Origin: an uncultured Desulfobulbaceae bacterium
Lineage (GTDB): Bacteria > Desulfobacterota > Desulfobulbia > Desulfobulbales > BM004
NCBI GenBank assembly: GCA_947258675.1
Contig: CAMYJP010000085.1
Span: 1-13,815, forward strand
Reading direction: 5' to 3'
Length of the DNA stretch: 13,815 nucleotides
Below the pieces are notes generated by a model that saw only the letters and a list, made by a program, of their open reading frames with translations, ran no database searches and was not told the origin of the DNA. This document shows, piece after piece, positions 11,270-13,815 of the stretch; the stretch's first letter is position 1, and each line of letters opens with the position of its first letter. The position numbers and the translations under genes were made by a program.

Positions 11270-12292
11270 ATGAACAATGAAAAAGTATCCGTCATAGGTG
11301 CCGGAAGTTGGGGTACAGCTCTCACAAAGCCATTAAGTGACCAGGGCAGAGAAGTAACCCTTTGGGGGCACAGTAGAGAACACCTTCAGACCATAATAGA
11401 TTCATCTGAAAATAAAACATATCTTCCAGGATATTTTCTCAGAGAAAACATTCAGCCTGTTTTTGATTTAGAGTTGGCGATAAGCGGCCACAAGGCCATC
11501 GTCATGGTTGTTCCTTCCCATGTGTTCCGGGAGGTTTTTAAAAGTCTGGTACCCTATCTGGAAGATGGAGCACATATTATATCTGCCACCAAGGGGATCG
11601 AGAACGAAAGCCTTCTGACCATGACCCAGGTAATGGAAGATGTTCTATCTTTGTCTTCCGCTGCCAGGAAGGGTATCCAACTTGGTGTCCTGTCCGGCCC
11701 CAGTTTTGCCAAAGAGGTTGCCGCTGGCCTTCCCTCTGCCGTTACCGTTGGAGCAAAGTCCAAAGAGGCTGCCCAGTATTTTCAGAAGATGTTTTTCACG
11801 GAACGTTTTAGAGTATACGCTTCCACGGACCTAATCGGTCTGGAACTGGGTGGCGCCTTAAAAAATATTGTAGCAATTGCCGCCGGTATCTGCGATAGCC
11901 TTGGCTATGGGACAAATACACGTGCTGCTCTCATCACCAGAGGACTTGCTGAAATTACCAGATTGGGTGTGAAAATGGGTGCCGACCCCCTTACCTTTTC
12001 AGGCTTGGGAGGGCTGGGTGACTTGGTTTTAACTTGTACCGGCGACTTAAGCCGTAATCGCACAGTAGGCATTAAACTTGGCCAGGGAAAGACAAAGCAG
12101 ACTATCTTAGAGGAAATGAACATGGTGGCAGAAGGGATCAAAACCACCAGGTCTGCGTGGTTTCTTGCCAGAAAAATGGAAGTGGAAATGCCGATTTTAG
12201 AACAGATCTATCAGGTGCTTTATCAGGATAAACCATGTAAAGACGCAGTAGCCGATCTTCTGGCCAGAGACCAGAAGGAAGAGCAGTGGTAA
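11270..12292 (+). CDS. gpsA: Glycerol-3-phosphate dehydrogenase [NAD(P)+]
   Basis: A 340-residue cytoplasmic enzyme that reduces dihydroxyacetone phosphate to sn-glycerol-3-phosphate, the backbone precursor of phospholipids. The Rossmann fold begins with VIGAGSWGTAL (8-18). Further signatures are SATKGIE (105-111, Lys108), SGPSFAKEVAAG (142-153), the catalytic lysine in GGALKNIVAIAAGICDSLG (Lys198), and GLGGLGDLVLTCTGDLSRNR with the substrate-binding Arg-Asn (263-264 region). Length matches the family. It lies 49 bases after gyrA on the same strand and may share its transcript. The ribosome site is weak (CGGTAA region). It converges with the rdgB-type gene, leaving only nine bases between the two stops and no obvious terminator there. 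Confidence 0.96.
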   Translation: MNNEKVSVIGAGSWGTALTKPLSDQGREVTLWGHSREHLQTIIDSSENKTYLPGYFLRENIQPVFDLELAISGHKAIVMVVPSHVFREVFKSLVPYLEDGAHIISATKGIENESLLTMTQVMEDVLSLSSAARKGIQLGVLSGPSFAKEVAAGLPSAVTVGAKSKEAAQYFQKMFFTERFRVYASTDLIGLELGGALKNIVAIAAGICDSLGYGTNTRAALITRGLAEITRLGVKMGADPLTFSGLGGLGDLVLTCTGDLSRNRTVGIKLGQGKTKQTILEEMNMVAEGIKTTRSAWFLARKMEVEMPILEQIYQVLYQDKPCKDAVADLLARDQKEEQW

Positions 12293-12301
12293 GGGCAAGG
12301 T

Positions 12302-12985
12302 TTATACCATTTTATCCTCAGACCAGTCATTATGTTCGAATTCTCTATGATCTGGTTTTGGAGGTTTTACTTCCATGATCCTTGATTCAAGCCAGGTTAA
12401 AACTTTATCAAATTCAGCGACAAATTCACTTAAAGCCTTTCCCCGATGGCTGATCTTGTTTTTTTCTGCCGTTGATATTTCAGCAAAGGTTTTTCCATAA
12501 GGGGGGAAATAGAATACCGGATCGTAGCCAAAGCCCTTTTCTCCTCGCACAGCTGTTGTAATTTCACCTTCACACCGCCCTTCATAAGTTAATGCCGGGC
12601 CGGACGGCACGGCAATGGAGAGTACACATTTAAAAGAGGCTTTTCTGTTTTTTTCTTTTTCCATTGCTTTCAGAAGTTTTTGAATATTGTCTGCATCTGT
12701 GGCTTTTTCACCTGCATATCTGGCAGAATGGACGCCCGGTGCACCGTCTAGCGCATCAACTACAAGGCCTGAGTCATCTGCTATGGCAGGTATTCCAAGT
12801 ACTTTCGCCGTGAAGAGTGCTTTTTTGTAGGCATTGTCATCAAATGTCTCTCCGTCTTCAACCGGTTCCGGAATCGGGCCGAAATCATTGAGGCTTCGTA
12901 TCTCAACAGGAAAATTTTTCAATTTTTCTCTGAATTCTTTCACTTTTCCAGAGTTTCTGGTGGCAAGCACTATTTCGGTTATCAT
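12302..12985 (-). CDS. rdgB: dITP/XTP pyrophosphatase (RdgB/HAM1 family) with a C-terminal tail
   Basis: A 227-residue nucleoside-triphosphate pyrophosphatase that removes dITP, ITP and XTP from the nucleotide pool, preventing deaminated purines from entering DNA and RNA. The family signatures are complete: TRNSGKVKEF (9-18), the catalytic acidic DDSGLVVDALDGAPGVHSARYAG (70-92), GEKGFGYDPVF (148-158) and KISHRGKAL (177-185). Typical members are about 195-205 residues; this one carries about 25 extra polar residues with KPPKPDHREFEHNDWSEDKMV (207-227) at the end, of unknown role. The ATG at 12985 is preceded by AGGGA at nine bases on the minus strand. It is convergent with gpsA. Confidence 0.95.
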   Translation of the reverse strand: MITEIVLATRNSGKVKEFREKLKNFPVEIRSLNDFGPIPEPVEDGETFDDNAYKKALFTAKVLGIPAIADDSGLVVDALDGAPGVHSARYAGEKATDADNIQKLLKAMEKEKNRKASFKCVLSIAVPSGPALTYEGRCEGEITTAVRGEKGFGYDPVFYFPPYGKTFAEISTAEKNKISHRGKALSEFVAEFDKVLTWLESRIMEVKPPKPDHREFEHNDWSEDKMV

Positions 12986-13081
12986 GGAGTTTATTCCCTG
13001 TTATTTCTTTTGGTTTTTTAAATAAAATAAAGAGTTAATTCTAACTGGAATCCGGTAAAATGAAAACGATATTTAACAAAC

Positions 13082-13440
13082 ACCCCTAAAAAGGGTGGAC
13101 TAATATTTAACCCTAAAAGGGTATTTAACCATCAAAATGAGGAAGATATTTTCAGTTTTGCCTTTTCACGCCGCCGAGCATCACAGAAACGACCGAAAAA
13201 GAAGTTTGAGGTAAGCGAAGCCATGAAGTGGCGTAGACTCCGACCTGTTTGAGTCCGCCCGAGGCGGACAAGTGAACGACTGCCCTTTCTTTTGATTCGT
13301 TTTCTTTGCACCCTGAAGGGTATAAAGTTCAACAAAGAAAATGAATATGTCGTAAAAAAAAATTACTTGCAATAAGTCCTCTTTATTTTGCCACTGTCCT
13401 GCTTGCATAGCACAACTGAGACTCACCAGCAAAGCTGGTG
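13082..13440. repeat. Probable interspersed intergenic repeat module with nested palindromes
   Basis: This stretch holds several inverted repeats. ACCCC/GGGT (13082-13096), ACCCT-AAA-AGGGT (13110-13122) and ACCCT-GA-AGGGT (13310-13321) are related short hairpins. GTCCGCC-CGA-GGCGGAC (13253-13269) is a perfect 7-bp stem in a GC-rich island. CGTTTTCTTTG (13298-13308) pairs with CAAAGAAAATG (13333-13343), with one G-T wobble, enclosing one of the short hairpins. CACCAGC-AAA-GCTGGTG (13424-13440) closes the module. The pattern, including translated text like AKKTNQKKGQSF on the minus strand, resembles intergenic repeats recurring in proteobacterial genomes. Only one copy is in the window, so repetition is inference from memory. 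Confidence 0.4.
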
Positions 13441-13499
13441 GGTTAAGGTTGTTATTTAATCCAGAAGGTTCATTAAGAGATAGTAATATTATTTAAAAT

Positions 13500-13538
13500 A
13501 CTCACGAATGAAATAAACTAAAATGATCATTCTTGAGT
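13500..13538. promoter_or_regulatory. Imperfect inverted repeat, possible hairpin or operator
   Basis: ACTCACGAATGA (13500-13511) is followed after 15 bases by TCATTCTTGAGT (13527-13538), its reverse complement except for one base. A short T-rich stretch (CTTTTGTTAATTT) follows on the plus strand. It lies about 150 bases before the start at 13686, so it could be an operator or a weak hairpin terminator; the sequence does not decide. Confidence 0.35.
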
Positions 13539-13670
13539 CTTTTGTTAATTTCGCTTATAAAAATGAAAATGAGTCCAGAAAAATCATGAACAAGTAGAGC
13601 GAAGTCACTGATTATTGTATGTGCAGATTTAAAAAAGTTTACTCATTTTAATGGATAAAGGTCTTAGAGC

Positions 13671-13675
13671 AGGAG
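13671..13675 (+). promoter_or_regulatory. Ribosome binding site for the truncated right-end gene
   Basis: AGGAG stands ten bases before the ATG at 13686. The perfect match, with slightly long spacing, supports that start for a gene too short in this window to be judged by length. Confidence 0.55.
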
Positions 13676-13685
13676 ATAATAAATT

Positions 13686-13815
13686 ATGGCAGAGATAAAA
13701 AGCACCCTGGAAAAGGTCATGGAAAAGGTTGCCGCGATGGAACCTGCCACAGGAAAAGAGGTTGATACCGAAGAAAAAATAAAAGATGGGATGCGGTTAG
13801 GTGCTGAGTATTTAC
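13686..13815 (+). CDS. Protein of unknown function, 5' part only (cut by window end)
   Basis: Forty-three codons are visible before the window ends. The N terminus MAEIKSTLEKVMEKVAAMEP is charged and amphipathic, with no signal peptide or membrane segment, and is followed by GKEVDTEEKIKDGMRLGAEYL, again strongly helical and charged. It looks like a soluble, helical cytoplasmic protein. I do not recognise a named family; short helical proteins starting with a K-S-T-L-(D/E)-x-V-(M/L)-E pattern seem familiar from Desulfobacterota but without an assigned role. The AGGAG site upstream and the sustained, codon-like frame support a real gene. Confidence 0.7.
   Translation, partial: MAEIKSTLEKVMEKVAAMEPATGKEVDTEEKIKDGMRLGAEYL

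Larger units (their letters stand above)
12986..13685. other. Non-coding region rich in palindromes
   Basis: No convincing gene lies in these 700 bases. Short open frames on the minus strand around 13132-13432 fall inside the repeat-like module and show no family features, so they are not called. The left part (12986-13080) is plain AT-rich DNA holding the upstream region of the rdgB-type gene. The middle carries several perfect or near-perfect palindromes, and the right part (13441-13685) is AT-rich again and contains a hairpin plus the leader of the gene at 13686. Confidence 0.7.

Noticed and set aside
13181..13432. Minus-strand open frames (83 and 67 residues) in the right intergenic region
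   Set aside because: They overlap each other and the palindrome-rich module, lack a good ribosome site, and read as Ser/Arg/Pro-rich text typical of translated repeats rather than a folded protein.

Overview
The window most resembles a chromosomal segment of an anaerobic or redox-versatile Gram-negative bacterium, probably of the Desulfobacterota. I infer this from three things: the E. coli-like long GyrB, the dnaN-gyrB-gyrA order without recF (known from Desulfovibrio-type genomes), and an exported protein with a c-type heme motif. This is recognition from memory of the families, not a database result. No phage, CRISPR array, tRNA or rRNA was found.

Layout. Positions 44-1180 encode an exported beta-propeller-like protein with one C-terminal CXXCH heme motif, closed by a strong terminator (1224-1262). 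Positions 1326-3203 hold an ABC export-type pair: an FtsX/MacB-like permease broken by an exact 7-bp tandem duplication, followed by its LolD/MacB-like ATPase. On the minus strand, 3351-4499 encodes a beta-lactamase-fold serine hydrolase. A very AT-rich, gene-free divergent region (4500-5076) separates it from the replication/topology cluster dnaN (5077-6207), gyrB (6265-8685) and gyrA (8779-11220), followed in the same direction by gpsA (11270-12292). A convergent rdgB-type nucleotide-sanitising gene (12302-12985, minus) meets gpsA with a 9-bp gap. Positions 12986-13685 are non-coding and carry several palindromes and a probable interspersed repeat module. A gene of unknown function starts at 13686 and runs off the window.

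How the genes fit together. dnaN, gyrB and gyrA supply the sliding clamp and the supercoiling enzyme for replication. gpsA makes glycerol-3-phosphate for phospholipids, and RdgB clears non-canonical purine nucleotides before they enter DNA. The usual neighbours dnaA and recF are absent, and the AT-rich region upstream of dnaN is where an origin might be looked for, although DnaA-box evidence is weak. The window is mainly housekeeping. The best second-look items are the 7-bp duplication in the permease, the heme-tagged propeller, the AT-rich dnaN upstream region and the palindrome-rich module near the right end.
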